Source: Streptomyces celluloflavus
GTDB lineage: Bacteria; Actinomycetota; Actinomycetes; Streptomycetales; Streptomycetaceae
Reading direction: 5' to 3'
DNA: 64,000 nucleotides
Assembly: GCA_000720995.1 (NCBI GenBank)
Contig: JOEL01000017.1
Span: 62,001-126,000 of the forward strand
Shown here: one piece after another, positions 1 to 7,531 of the stretch
Position numbering within the stretch: the first letter of the stretch is position 1
Layout: every line of letters begins with the position of its first letter
Translations under genes and position numbers: made by a program
Notes under the pieces: generated by a model
Told to the model about the DNA's origin: nothing
What the model saw: only the letters and a program-made list of their open reading frames with translations
The model's database searches: none

Positions 1-333
1 GTCGTCAACACCCTGGTGTCGGTGACCCGCAAGCGGCGTGCGGAGTTCGGTCTCCAGCGGCTCACCGGCGCCACCCGCCGCCAGGTGATCGGCATGCTGT
101 CCGTGGAGGGTGCCCTGATCGGTGTCGTCGCCACGGTGCTCGGCACGATCGCCGCGGCGACGACCATCGTTCCGTACAGCCTCGTCAAGAGCGACTCGTA
201 TCTGCCCTCCGGATCCATCGGCATCTACCTTGCCATCGTCGGCGGATCGCTGCTGCTGGTGTTCGGTGCCACCCTGCTGCCCTCGTGGCGCGGCATGCGC
301 GGCCCCGCCGTGGACACGGTGAACGCCGCGTGA
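1..333 (+). CDS. FtsX-like ABC transporter permease, C-terminal fragment (cut by window edge)
   Basis: The reading frame is open from base 1 and ends at TGA 331-333, so only about 110 C-terminal residues are visible. They contain a short cytoplasmic stretch (RRAEFGLQRLTGATRRQV), a hydrophobic helix (GALIGVVATVLGTIAAATTI), a loop and a second helix (IYLAIVGGSLLLVFGATLL) ending in P-S-W-R-G-M-R. The EFGLQRLTGAT segment followed by two helices is the usual end of FtsX/MacB-type permeases of lipid or peptide exporters. It is followed directly by a two-component pair, an arrangement common for envelope-stress or antibiotic-detoxification exporters; that link is inference. Confidence 0.75.
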   Translation, partial: VVNTLVSVTRKRRAEFGLQRLTGATRRQVIGMLSVEGALIGVVATVLGTIAAATTIVPYSLVKSDSYLPSGSIGIYLAIVGGSLLLVFGATLLPSWRGMRGPAVDTVNAA

Positions 334-428
334 ACTACCGTTCCCGGCTGGGCCGTCGGGTCGCCCCAGCTCCCCCAGGAGGGGACGGCCCAGGGGGGAC
401 GGCGGGCCGGGGATGGGAGCATGAGGGC

Positions 429-1727
429 ATGCAGACTGTGCCGGCCACGTGGCGGGGCCGACTGGTCCGGGCCTGTCGGGCCACCCTGTTCGGCGTCGCG
501 ATCGCCACCGGGGCCCTGCTGTCGGTCGTTCTCTTCGTCACCACGTCCTACTTCGTCATCCTGTGTGCGATCGGCATCGGCTTCCTCGCGCTGCCGTATC
601 TGACCCGGGCCGTGCGCTGGCTGGCCGACCTCAACAGACGTGCGGCCGCCCGCTACGGCGTCCCCGTGGAGCGGCCGTACCAGCCCGCGCCGGAAGAGGT
701 GGAGAAGGACATCGTCGGCTGGATGCGCACCTGCAAGTGGATCCTCGCCGACCCCGCGACCTGGCGGGACATGCTGTGGCTGCTGCTCAACTGCGTCGTC
801 GGCCTCGCCGGGTTCCTACCGGCCGCCCTGCTCTACTACGCCGGGGAGGGCCTGTTCCTGGCCTGCGGCCTCTGGCTGCCCCTCGCCGACGACGGCACGG
901 GTCGCTGGTACGCGTCCGTCACGGTCGACAGCTGGCCGGCTGCACTGTCCGCGGGGCTGCTGGCCGTCGTGGTGTTCGCCGCCTGGGTCTTCCTCGGCCC
1001 CCTGGTGCTCCGGGGCTACGCCTACTTCGTGCGCTTCCTGCTCGGCCCGACCCGCAGGTCCCAACTGACCTCCCGCGTGCGGTACCTGGCGGAGACCCGC
1101 TCCGGCGCCCTGGACGTGCAGGCCGCCGAACTGCGCCGTATCGAACGCGACCTGCACGACGGCGCCCAGGCCCGGCTGGTCAGCCTGGGCCTCCAACTCG
1201 GCTCCGTGGACCGCAAGATGACCCGGGACCCGGAGGTGGCCCGGCTGCTGCTGCGCCAGGCCCGCGCCTCCTCCGTGCAGGCCCTGCGCGAACTGCGCGA
1301 TCTGGTCCACGGCATCCACCCGCCGGTGCTCGCCGAGCGCGGCCTGGCCGACGCCCTGCGCGCCCTGGGCCTGGCCAGCCCGCTGGGCGTCAGCGTCGAG
1401 ACGGATCTGCCCGGCCCGCTGCCCGACCCGGTCGAGTCCGCCGTGTACTTCGCGGTCTCGGAGCTGCTGGCCAACACCCTCAAGCACGCCGACGCCGAAA
1501 CGGTGCAGGTCGTGGCCCGGTACGCGGACGGCGTCCTGAACGCCCTGGTCACCGACGACGGCCGGGGCGGCGCCGACCTGTCCGCCGGGAGCGGTCTGGA
1601 GGGCATCCGGCGACGACTGGCATCCTTTGACGGGGTTTTGGAGATCGACAGCCCTCAGGGCGGTCCGACCGTGATGAAGATGGAGTTGCCGTGCGCGTTG
1701 TCCTCGCAGAAGACCTCTTCCTCCTGA
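429..1727 (+). CDS. NarL-type sensor histidine kinase
   Basis: A 432-residue membrane histidine kinase. Hydrophobic segments lie at about residues 20-57, 116-150 and 171-200. The HisKA_3 dimerisation box is RDLHDGAQ with phospho-acceptor His243. The ATPase domain has ELLANTLKHA (N box) and DDGRGG (G1 box). ATG 429 was chosen because the longer frame from 285 runs into the preceding gene and encodes low-complexity sequence. The stop overlaps the start of the response regulator by 37 bases, so the two are translationally coupled. The sensed signal is unknown; the adjacent permease suggests an envelope stress or an exported compound. No large periplasmic sensor domain is visible. Confidence 0.9.
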   Translation: MQTVPATWRGRLVRACRATLFGVAIATGALLSVVLFVTTSYFVILCAIGIGFLALPYLTRAVRWLADLNRRAAARYGVPVERPYQPAPEEVEKDIVGWMRTCKWILADPATWRDMLWLLLNCVVGLAGFLPAALLYYAGEGLFLACGLWLPLADDGTGRWYASVTVDSWPAALSAGLLAVVVFAAWVFLGPLVLRGYAYFVRFLLGPTRRSQLTSRVRYLAETRSGALDVQAAELRRIERDLHDGAQARLVSLGLQLGSVDRKMTRDPEVARLLLRQARASSVQALRELRDLVHGIHPPVLAERGLADALRALGLASPLGVSVETDLPGPLPDPVESAVYFAVSELLANTLKHADAETVQVVARYADGVLNALVTDDGRGGADLSAGSGLEGIRRRLASFDGVLEIDSPQGGPTVMKMELPCALSSQKTSSS

Positions 1728-2329
1728 GGCAGGGGATCATCCAACTGTTCGAGGAGTACGGTTTTGAAGTCGTCGCCGCAGTCGACAACGGCACGGACCT
1801 CGCCGCCGCGCTCGCCGAGCACCGCCCCGACGTGGCCGTCGTCGACGTACGGCTTCCGCCCACCTTCACCACCGAGGGCCTCCAGGCGGCTCTGCGGGCC
1901 CGCCGCGAGCAGCCCGGCCTGCCGATCCTCGTCCTCTCCCAGCACGTCGAACAGATGTACGCCCGCGAGTTGCTGGCCGACGGCACCGGCGGGATCGGCT
2001 ATCTGCTGAAGGACCTGGACGACGAGCAGTTCATCGACTCCGTGCGACGGGTCGCGGCCGGCGGCACGGCCATGGACCCCGCCGTCGTCGCCCAGTTGAT
2101 GACGAGCCACGCCCGGGACGAACCGCTTGCCTCGCTCAGCGCGCGCGAGCAGGAGGTGCTGTCGCTGATGGCCGAGGGCTGCTCGAACCTGGCGATCGCC
2201 CAGCGGCTCACCGTCACCGAGGGCGCCGCCGCGAAGCACATCTCCAGCATCTTCAGCAAGCTTCTGCTGCCGGCGTCGAGCGACAGCAACCGTCGGGTGC
2301 TCGCGGTTCTGGCGTATCTCAACGCCTGA
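1691..2329 (+). CDS. LuxR/NarL-family response regulator
   Basis: A 212-residue response regulator paired with the preceding kinase. The receiver domain starts MRVVLAED with the acidic pair E7/D8; Asp52 in VVDVRLPP is the likely phospho-acceptor, and YLLKDL holds the conserved Lys. A LuxR-type helix-turn-helix follows at about residues 145-205 (LSAREQEVLSLMAEGCSNLAIAQ, then TEGAAAKHISSIFSKL). It probably binds DNA as a dimer to regulate the upstream ABC permease genes; that target is inferred from position. It overlaps the kinase gene by 37 bases. Confidence 0.92.
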   Translation: MRVVLAEDLFLLRQGIIQLFEEYGFEVVAAVDNGTDLAAALAEHRPDVAVVDVRLPPTFTTEGLQAALRARREQPGLPILVLSQHVEQMYARELLADGTGGIGYLLKDLDDEQFIDSVRRVAAGGTAMDPAVVAQLMTSHARDEPLASLSAREQEVLSLMAEGCSNLAIAQRLTVTEGAAAKHISSIFSKLLLPASSDSNRRVLAVLAYLNA

Positions 2330-2434
2330 GCAGCCCGTTTGGGGTAGCTCTAGGGGCGGCCGTCGGGCCCTCGGGCCCGACGCAGGCTGCACGCAGGGGG
2401 CTCGGCGTCTTTCCACCGTCCGGTTTCGGCGGGC

Positions 2435-2982
2435 ATGCCTGCCTCCGTGGACGTGCTCGCCCTGCGGCATCCGGGCCGCCAGTGGGCAACGATCTCCAGC
2501 GTCGTGGTGTGCAAACGCCACCTAGTCGGGGCGTCCGAGCTCAACGAGGACCAGGCGTACATGCACACCTTGCGCTTCCTCCTGGAGCGGCTGTCCTGGT
2601 TCGCGCGTGACTCCTCGGCGATCATGACGTACACACTTGCCCACATCGTGCGCATGGAACTGGCCAAGCTGCGCGAGTACGAGGCGAACCTTCGGGGCGG
2701 GTACGACTGCCGCATCCATTGGCCGGCCCTCGACCCCAAGGGTGGGCGGATCGATCAGCTGAAGCGCATCGAGATGCTCCAGGCTGCCGACCTCGCGCGG
2801 CGTCCGCGACCTTCGCCGCCTTCAACCCGGACAAGTTCGGGAACGTGGAGACCCGCTACCTTCACGAGCTCAGACCGCGGCTCTACCGGCGAGGCCTCTC
2901 GCCGGTGGCCTCGTACGGATTGAAGATGCACCCGTGGACTGAAAGCACGAAGGCCGCCTACCTGTGGGTAGTGGCCTTGTGA
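2435..2982 (+). pseudogene. Frameshifted remnant of a DUF3800-type protein
   Basis: Two overlapping plus-strand frames join into one recognisable C-terminal half of an actinobacterial DUF3800 protein. Frame 1 (2435 to about 2795) gives KLREYEANLRG, IHWPALDPKGGRIDQ and IEMLQAADLA. Frame 2 (about 2800-2982) continues with SATFAAFNPDKFGNVETRYL, RLYRRGLSPVASYGLKMHPW and ends KAAYLWVVAL. A small indel near 2790-2810 breaks the frame, and the usual N-terminal D-E-S-G-D segment is absent. DUF3800 proteins are poorly characterised RNase H-like-fold proteins often found on mobile elements. Its decay fits the accessory nature of this patch. The family assignment is from remembered motifs. Confidence 0.6.
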
Positions 2983-3431
2983 AGCACGTCGATCGGCTGT
3001 AGACCGCCCAAGGCGTGCCGGCTTTTGAGCCAACATTCCGCTTATTGATGGTGCCCATCGAAGAGGACGAATAGGGCGGATTCTCGTTCTGATGCGACTG
3101 GCCGTTGATGAAGCTCTCGACCCGGTCGAGGGTCTTCCGATCTGCGTTCCGGTCTTGCCTCGGGTTGAGCGATTCGGCGACCCGCTGCTGAATCGGACGG
3201 CAGCCTATTTGCTACTTTGCTGGATATGGAGGGGCTCGGAAGCCTATGATTCCGGGGTTTTCATCGTAAGTGGGTTTCAGGCGCAACAGCTTTCGATGGT
3301 GTGCCCACCAGTGGGCACAGGGGGCCGATCGAGCGAAGTCGAGCAAGGTGTAGCAGGGGACAAAAGGGTTGGAAAGTCCGATTCTCTCGTCAAGACTTGG
3401 TAAAGCCACAGGTCGAAGCGTTGCCCGTTTC
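2983..3431 (+). other. Non-coding stretch before the first tRNA-Ala 3' fragment
   Basis: About 450 bases without a credible gene. It includes a perfect 8-bp inverted repeat with a 4-base loop at 3300-3319 (TGTGCCCA/TGGGCACA). The short frames here lack domain signatures. A minus-strand frame starting M-W-S-P-G-E-S-N-P is simply the antisense of the tRNA 3' end. Confidence 0.5.
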
Positions 3432-3456
3432 GGGTTCGACTCTCCTGGGCTCCACA
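3432..3456 (+). repeat. tRNA-Ala 3'-end fragment, probable att scar (copy A)
   Basis: The 25 bases read as the T-loop (GGTTCGACTC) and acceptor 3' strand (GGGCTCCA) of a tRNA. The T before the final CCA would be U70, the tRNA-Ala identity base that pairs with G3. No D-arm, anticodon arm or matching 5' acceptor lies upstream, so it is a fragment. Copy B at 7502-7525 differs by a single inserted base. In Streptomyces a tRNA-Ala lies close to gyrA on this side of oriC, so these are likely scars of integration at that gene. Confidence 0.65.
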
Positions 3457-3464
3457 AGATAAGT

Positions 3465-3505
3465 GCCCTCTGATCTGCGGAAGCGTGGTTTCAGGGGGCT
3501 TTTTT
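3465..3505 (+). terminator. Rho-independent terminator after tRNA fragment A
   Basis: The stem GCCCTCTGA (3465-3473) pairs with TCAGGGGGC (3491-3499), with one T-G wobble, and is followed by six T residues. It resembles the terminator after copy B in stem and loop (both contain TGCGG and AA.CG), which supports descent from the same tRNA transcription unit. Confidence 0.8.
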
Positions 3506-3811
3506 GGTGCCTATGCGGTGAGCGCATGTGTGCATATGTGCGCACGCCAAGGCGGGGACGGGGCATGCGGCCCTTCGCCCGGCCGGCCGGCCCCCAGGCG
3601 CATCACGCGGGACGGCGAGCCGGGGGTGCCCCCGGCGCCGTCGCGATCCGCCCTGTGATCGCGCCCGGTACGGCAGGAGCTGGCGCGGATTTTCCGGGCG
3701 GCCGCGATTTTTCTTGCCGTAGTTTCAACACACGCGGTGGGGCGCGCGTATCCCGTAGCGAACGTCGTCTCGGGAGATGGGGAAGCACCATGAACGCCTG
3801 GCGCCGAACGG

Positions 3812-4411
3812 ATGCGAGCAGCCGTGGCTGTAAGCGGTAACCCGCTGCGGTGGCTGCGCGGACGGACGGCGACGACCGCCCCGGAGCCCGTCAGATTCCG
3901 GACGGAGCGAGAGGTGGGGGCTGCCTACGATCTCTACGGCGGCGAACTCTTCGGGTTCGCCTTCAAGGCGCTGGGCGACCGGCAACTCGCCGAGGACGTG
4001 GTGCAGGAGACCTTCCTCCGCGCCTGGCGGTCGCCACGCGGCTTCGACCCGGGGCAGGGCAGCCTGCGGACCTGGTTGTTCGCCATCGTCCGGAACCTCG
4101 TGGTGGACGCCATGCGGCGGCGCAAGGTCTCTGAGTGCCCCGGCCTCGCGCCGTGGGACGTGGCGCCCGAACCGTCGCCGGCGTTCAACGACATCGATCA
4201 GCTTCTTGACCGGATACAGCTCGGGGAGGCCCTGGAACGGCTGAGCCCGCAGCACAGAGAGGCGGTGGTGGGGGTGTACCTCGGCGGCCGTACCTGCGCC
4301 GAACTGGGGGAGGAGCTGGGAATTCCGGCTTCCACCATGCGCAGTCGCCTGTACTACGGGGTGCGGTCTCTGCGGCTCGTCCTGGAGGAGAACGGGTGGC
4401 TGGCACCATGA
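3812..4411 (+). CDS. ECF-type RNA polymerase sigma factor
   Basis: A 199-residue extracytoplasmic-function sigma factor. Region 2 spans about residues 36-105 (AYDLYGGELFGFAFKALGD, LAEDVVQETFLRAWR, RTWLFAIVRNLVVDAMRRRK). Region 4 spans about 143-193 (LERLSPQHREAVVGVYLGG, then TCAELGEELGIPASTMRSRL). ATG 3812 is kept although no strong Shine-Dalgarno precedes it. A 16-codon frame with a better site (GGGGAAGCACC, ATG 3790, stop at 3840) overlaps the start and could act as a coupling leader. The anti-sigma gene overlaps the 3' end, a standard sigma/anti-sigma arrangement. Confidence 0.92.
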   Translation: MRAAVAVSGNPLRWLRGRTATTAPEPVRFRTEREVGAAYDLYGGELFGFAFKALGDRQLAEDVVQETFLRAWRSPRGFDPGQGSLRTWLFAIVRNLVVDAMRRRKVSECPGLAPWDVAPEPSPAFNDIDQLLDRIQLGEALERLSPQHREAVVGVYLGGRTCAELGEELGIPASTMRSRLYYGVRSLRLVLEENGWLAP

Positions 4412-5073
4412 ACAACGAATGTCTTCCCCACCGAGGGCTCCTCACCGAGCTGCTGCTGCTCGGGAGGCCGCTGCCGAAGGAGCTCTCCCGGCATCTGGTC
4501 CAGTGCCCGGACTGCACACGTGAAGCAGCCGAGACGCAGGACGTGGTCCGCACACTGCGGCGGGCGAACCCGCGCGAGGGCTGGGAGCCCGCACCGGACT
4601 CCGGACCGCAGGCGCGCCCTTCGTGGGGGCTCGGGCACCGCATCCGCCGGGAGGCGGCCGGCGCCGGGACCGCCCGGTTCCGTCCCTGGCGGGCGACCGC
4701 GGTGAGCGTCATCGTCGCCGCCGCCGTGGCCGTCGCGGCGATCATCCCACTCGGTGCGGCGGACCAGGCGGGCCGCACGGCCGACGCGGGACCAGTGGTG
4801 ATGGTGCGTCAGGGAAAGATGGTGGACCGCCCGTGGGGCACCGAGGTCCCGGTGGCCCTGTCGGGCCTGGCGGCGGGCGAGACCTACCAGGTGATGACCG
4901 TCAACGCCCGCGGTGTGCGCATCCCCGCCGGCACGGTACGGGCCGAGAGCGGCGAGCGGGTGTCCTTCCGCATGGTGACCGCCATGCGGAAAGACACCAT
5001 CACCGAACTGCTCGCAGAGGATGAGAGCGGGCACGTGGTGAGCCGCTTGCCCGTGGGCTCCTCCCCGGCCTGA
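4396..5073 (+). CDS. Zinc-binding anti-sigma factor, single-pass membrane protein
   Basis: A 225-residue partner of the preceding sigma factor. The N-terminus has the zinc anti-sigma motif H-x3-C-x2-C (His33, Cys37, Cys40 in SRHLVQCPDC). One membrane helix follows at about residues 97-118 (TAVSVIVAAAVAVAAIIPLG), then an extracytoplasmic domain of about 105 residues. It should hold the sigma factor at the membrane until an envelope or redox signal releases it. GTG 4396 is preferred over ATG 4408 because GGAGGAG at 4384-4390 sits at correct spacing only for GTG. It overlaps the sigma gene by 16 bases. Confidence 0.85.
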   Translation: MAGTMNNECLPHRGLLTELLLLGRPLPKELSRHLVQCPDCTREAAETQDVVRTLRRANPREGWEPAPDSGPQARPSWGLGHRIRREAAGAGTARFRPWRATAVSVIVAAAVAVAAIIPLGAADQAGRTADAGPVVMVRQGKMVDRPWGTEVPVALSGLAAGETYQVMTVNARGVRIPAGTVRAESGERVSFRMVTAMRKDTITELLAEDESGHVVSRLPVGSSPA

Positions 5074-5083
5074 CAACCGCAGG

Positions 5084-5123
5084 GGCAACGGCCGACGGGG
5101 CGACGCCCCCGCCGGCCGTTGCC
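5084..5123 (+). terminator. Hairpin after the sigma/anti-sigma operon
   Basis: GGCAACGGCC (5084-5093) pairs exactly with GGCCGTTGCC (5114-5123), and an inner GGGGC/GCCCC extends the stem. No T-tract follows, as is usual for many Streptomyces terminators. Confidence 0.65.
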
Positions 5124-5555
5124 GGCGCCTCCCGCACGGCGGGTCGGCGAAGTCCCGTGAACGCGCGCTGTTCTCCGGTCCGTTCCCTCGACGTGCGGAT
5201 GGAGGGACCTTCCGGGAGCGGGCAGGTCCCGTGGGTCCGGCGCCGCCTCTCCCGACGATCGGGCGATCTTTCGTTCAACGCGGTGCGGTGCTCGTGCGTA
5301 TCCCTCATGAAAGCAGTCACCGGGCCGGCGGAGAGCACGAGCGGTACGCAGCAGTGCCGCTCTCCGGATGTGGCCGCGGTCATGTCGCGCTCACCCGGGC
5401 GCGGACCGGAAAAGGGTTCACGGACCTCGGCGAAGCCTCCGGTGGGAACCGGTACGGCGGAGGCCGCCGGTGACCGTGTCCGTGCAGGTTCGGGGACTCG
5501 CGTCGTGCAGGGCCGTACGGGCATCCACAGCGGGTGGGTGCCCTGAAGCAAGGAG
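5124..5555. other. Intergenic region before the beta-propeller gene
   Basis: About 430 bases with no convincing gene. A plus-strand frame at 5157-5546 has no domain-like composition. A good Shine-Dalgarno (AAGGAGA) lies at its right end, just before ATG 5556. No clear promoter was recognised. Confidence 0.45.
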
Positions 5556-6641
5556 ATGTTCCACGTGAAACACGCCAAGGTAACTCGCCGGATACTTATC
5601 GGCGCCACCGCCGCTGCCGTCCTGGCCATCCCGGCCGCGATGGCTTCGGCGGACGAGGGCCCGGCCGCGGCCTCCGCGCGGCACGCCGCGGTACCGACGT
5701 TCGGCGCCTACAACGGAACCCTCGGCGGAGCCCCCAAGCCGTTCGACCCCCACATCAGCAACAACACCATGGCGGTCAGCCCGGACGAGCGCGTCGCGGT
5801 GGTCACGAACTCCAAGACGGACCACCTCGTCGTCATCGATGTGCGCCGGGGCCGGAAGATCACGAAGATCAACGGATACGTCAGCCCGCGCAACATCCTC
5901 TTCGCCCCGGACGGCAAGAGCTTCACCGTGTCCGACAGCACCCTCGGTGTCGTGGACCGGATCTCCCTGAGAAGCTTCCAGGTGGTCAAGCGCCTCCCGC
6001 TCGGCGCCGGAGTGTTCGGCACCGCACAGTCCAAGGACGGCAAGTGGCTGTACGCCAACAATGAAGCGGCGGGCACGGTCACGGTGGTCGACCAGACCGG
6101 CAGCAGGGCGGATGCCGTCCTCACCGGTTTCGCCGAACCGCGTCAAGGGGTCAAGCTCGCCCCCGCGGGGGACAAGCTGTACGTCACCAACTACAAGGGC
6201 GACCGGATCACGGTCGTCGACGTCAAGACCAGGAAGACCCTGCAGCAGATCGAGGGGTTCAAGGAAGTCCGGGGACTCTCCATCAGCCGCGACGGAACCC
6301 GGCTCTACGCCGCCAACAGCGGGACCGACACGGTGTCCGTCGTCGACACCGCGTCCGGCGCGACCCTGAAGCGGATCGCGGTGGGGAAGAAGCCCTACGG
6401 TGCCGCGCTCTCTCCCGACGGGAAGGTCCTCTTCTCCGGGAACCTGGAGGGTAATTCGCTGACCGCCGTCAACCCGGCCGACGGCAGGGTACGCGGCACG
6501 GTGAAGGGCCTGAAGGGACCCCGCCAGGCCATCAACTTCAGCGCCGACTCGAAGACCGCGTGGGTCCTCAACGAGGACCTGACCGTCGCCGAAGTCGATG
6601 TGGCCGCCCTCAAGGTGACCCGGACGCTCGGAACGCGCTGA
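5556..6641 (+). CDS. Secreted YVTN/NHL-type beta-propeller protein
   Basis: A 361-residue protein. A Sec signal peptide covers residues 1-32 (basic N-terminus, ILIGATAAAVLAIPAAMASA, likely cleavage after ASA). The rest consists of repeated propeller blades of the pattern S-P-D-G-K-x-L-Y-V-x-N, T-V-x-V-V-D, such as LAPAGDKLYVTNYKGD, ISRDGTRLYAANSGTD and LSPDGKVLFSGN. Such proteins are extracytoplasmic binding or scaffold proteins; the ligand is unknown. The start codon lies within a near-perfect parS site, which dictates the N-terminus M-F-H-V-K-H. It may belong to the regulon of the upstream ECF sigma factor, judged by proximity only. Confidence 0.85.
   Translation: MFHVKHAKVTRRILIGATAAAVLAIPAAMASADEGPAAASARHAAVPTFGAYNGTLGGAPKPFDPHISNNTMAVSPDERVAVVTNSKTDHLVVIDVRRGRKITKINGYVSPRNILFAPDGKSFTVSDSTLGVVDRISLRSFQVVKRLPLGAGVFGTAQSKDGKWLYANNEAAGTVTVVDQTGSRADAVLTGFAEPRQGVKLAPAGDKLYVTNYKGDRITVVDVKTRKTLQQIEGFKEVRGLSISRDGTRLYAANSGTDTVSVVDTASGATLKRIAVGKKPYGAALSPDGKVLFSGNLEGNSLTAVNPADGRVRGTVKGLKGPRQAINFSADSKTAWVLNEDLTVAEVDVAALKVTRTLGTR
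5558..5571. promoter_or_regulatory. parS: parS-like ParB-binding site (13/14)
   Basis: GTTCCACGTGAAAC matches the Streptomyces parS palindrome GTTTCACGTGAAAC except for one T to C change. It overlaps codons 1-5 of the beta-propeller gene. parS sites cluster around oriC and load ParB for chromosome segregation. Confidence 0.7.
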
Positions 6642-6647
6642 GCCTCA

Positions 6648-6677
6648 GTGGCAGGCGGCCGCGAGGCCGCCTGCCAC
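6648..6677 (+). terminator. Terminator after the beta-propeller gene
   Basis: A perfect 13-bp stem (GTGGCAGGCGGCC with GGCCGCCTGCCAC) and a GCGA loop starts six bases after the stop codon. No T-tract follows. Confidence 0.75.
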
Positions 6678-6940
6678 GGCGCGACGGTTGGGGCGGTCCG
6701 CTGTGGTCCGGGGCAGGATCCGGACCGGCCGCGTGCACGCTTACGGCGACGCTCCGGGACACCCGTGGAGTCGGCGACGATCTGCGCGGCGACGTCTTCT
6801 CCGGGCGATGCGGTCTCAGAGCGTCAAAGTCTCCACGAACGTCCCCGCTGACACCCAGGGCATCGATGCCGGCAAGAAGATCGTGGGCAGGAATCGGAGC
6901 ATCATCGCTGATATCCCCGGCCTGCTGCCGGCAGTGTGGG
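6678..6940. other. Non-coding or decayed sequence within the island
   Basis: Frames on both strands are open because of GC content, but none has a start with a ribosome site plus domain-like sequence. A minus-strand frame (ISAMMLRFLPTIFLPASMP) may be the decayed tail of the broken secreted-protein gene to its right. Confidence 0.35.
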
Positions 6941-7123
6941 TCACCGCCGCGCGGTGCGCCGCCTGCCGGACCAGGACGCAGTGCAGGAGTACGCACGCGG
7001 CATTCGCTGCCGTCTTGAAAGCGGCGATCTCGGCAGCGGTGCAGTTGCGGCCGGCGCGGCGACGCCGATGGATTCTGCAGTAATGGCAGTGGCCACGGGT
7101 ATGCGTAAACGCTTGTGATTCAT
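6941..7123 (-). pseudogene. Possible broken gene for a small secreted protein
   Basis: The minus strand has a good Shine-Dalgarno (AAGGGGAA), then ATG at 7123 and a 60-residue frame. It starts MNHKRLRIPVATAITA and continues ESIGVAAPAATA, which looks like a signal peptide with an alanine-rich cleavage region. After about 30 residues the sequence turns into Arg/Ser-rich text. The next frame over gives the more protein-like AAEIAAFKTAANAACVLL, so a frameshift near 7030-7045 is likely. No family is recognised. It may be chance. Confidence 0.35.
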
Positions 7124-7348
7124 GAAGAATTCCCCTTGCAGTTCCAAGGGGAAAGGGCATATGGGAACGCCGATAAGTCCGACGGCCCACAAGCAGGTAC
7201 GCCGGTGGCGGGCAGGGCGCGGCGGGCCTGGCCGACTGTTCCAGCCGCCCGCACACGACACTTCACCGCACTCCGGCCCGGACCGATGCCCAGGTCTGCA
7301 CACTCAGGACACGGCGGAAGCTGGGACCGGCCCGGATCGGTCCGGTCC

Positions 7349-7423
7349 CGGCCCTACCGGCCACAGACCAACGGCAAAGTCGAACGCTTCACCCGCACCC
7401 TCCTGGACGAATGGGCCTACGAA
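7349..7423 (+). pseudogene. Fragment of an IS481/IS3-type transposase (DDE C-terminus)
   Basis: Twenty-five codons read RPYRPQTNGKVERFTRTLLD followed by EWAYE. This is the highly conserved region around the catalytic Glu of rve-type (IS481-like) transposases. Sequence on either side in the same frame does not resemble a transposase, and no inverted repeats were found, so only a shard of an insertion sequence remains. It lies about 75 bases from the right-hand tRNA fragment. Confidence 0.75.
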
Positions 7424-7440
7424 TGCCATCGAGCGCAACG

Positions 7441-7467
7441 GAAAACTGGGTCTTTCTCCCGGTTTTC
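7441..7467. repeat. Hairpin-forming inverted repeat
   Basis: GAAAACTGGG (7441-7450) faces CCCGGTTTTC (7458-7467): 9 of 10 positions pair with Watson-Crick geometry and one as a wobble. It lies between the transposase shard and a perfect palindrome. It could be a terminator-like end of the lost element. Confidence 0.55.
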
Positions 7468-7479
7468 CGGAGGAGCCGC

Positions 7480-7499
7480 AGCTGAGACGCGTCTCAGCT
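7480..7499. repeat. Perfect 20-bp palindrome beside the tRNA fragment
   Basis: AGCTGAGACGCGTCTCAGCT is its own reverse complement over 20 bases with no spacer and ends two bases before tRNA fragment B. A dyad here could be a recombinase or regulator site of the former element. No second copy was seen in the window. Confidence 0.6.
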
Positions 7500-7501
7500 T
7501 T

Positions 7502-7525
7502 GGGTTCGACTCCCTGGGCTCCACA
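7502..7525 (+). repeat. tRNA-Ala 3'-end fragment, probable att scar (copy B)
   Basis: Twenty-four bases identical to copy A (3432-3456) except for the lack of one T. They comprise T-loop GGTTCGACTCC and acceptor strand GGGCTCCA with the U70 identity position. The upstream palindrome replaces the rest of the tRNA. It is followed by a strong terminator and then the core chromosome, so this is probably the chromosome-side junction. Confidence 0.65.
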
Positions 7526-7531
7526 GTGTCA

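Larger units (their letters stand above)
3457..7501 (+). mobile_element. Possible decayed island between two tRNA-Ala 3' fragments
   Basis: The segment lies between direct repeats of a tRNA-Ala 3' end. It carries an ECF sigma/anti-sigma pair, a secreted beta-propeller gene, a broken small gene and a transposase fragment. It separates two copies of a similar tRNA-end plus terminator module. Genes to the right (DUF5324, cyclophilin, rhomboid, crgA) are core. No integrase, excisionase or replication gene is recognisable, so if it was an integrative element it has lost its mobility genes. The segment left of copy A (1-3431) may be a second such insertion. Confidence 0.4.

Noticed and set aside
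3212-3457. A minus-strand frame starting M-W-S-P-G-E-S-N-P
   Set aside because: This start is the antisense reading of the tRNA 3' end, a common artefact.
4513-4526. A fifth parS site around CACGTG at 4517-4522
   Set aside because: Only the core and part of one arm match.
5157-5546. A 129-codon plus-strand frame before the beta-propeller gene
   Set aside because: It has no ribosome site or domain-like composition.
3432-7525. Complete tRNA genes at the two tRNA-like fragments
   Set aside because: No D-arm, anticodon arm or matching 5' acceptor strand is present, and the T-stem pairs poorly.
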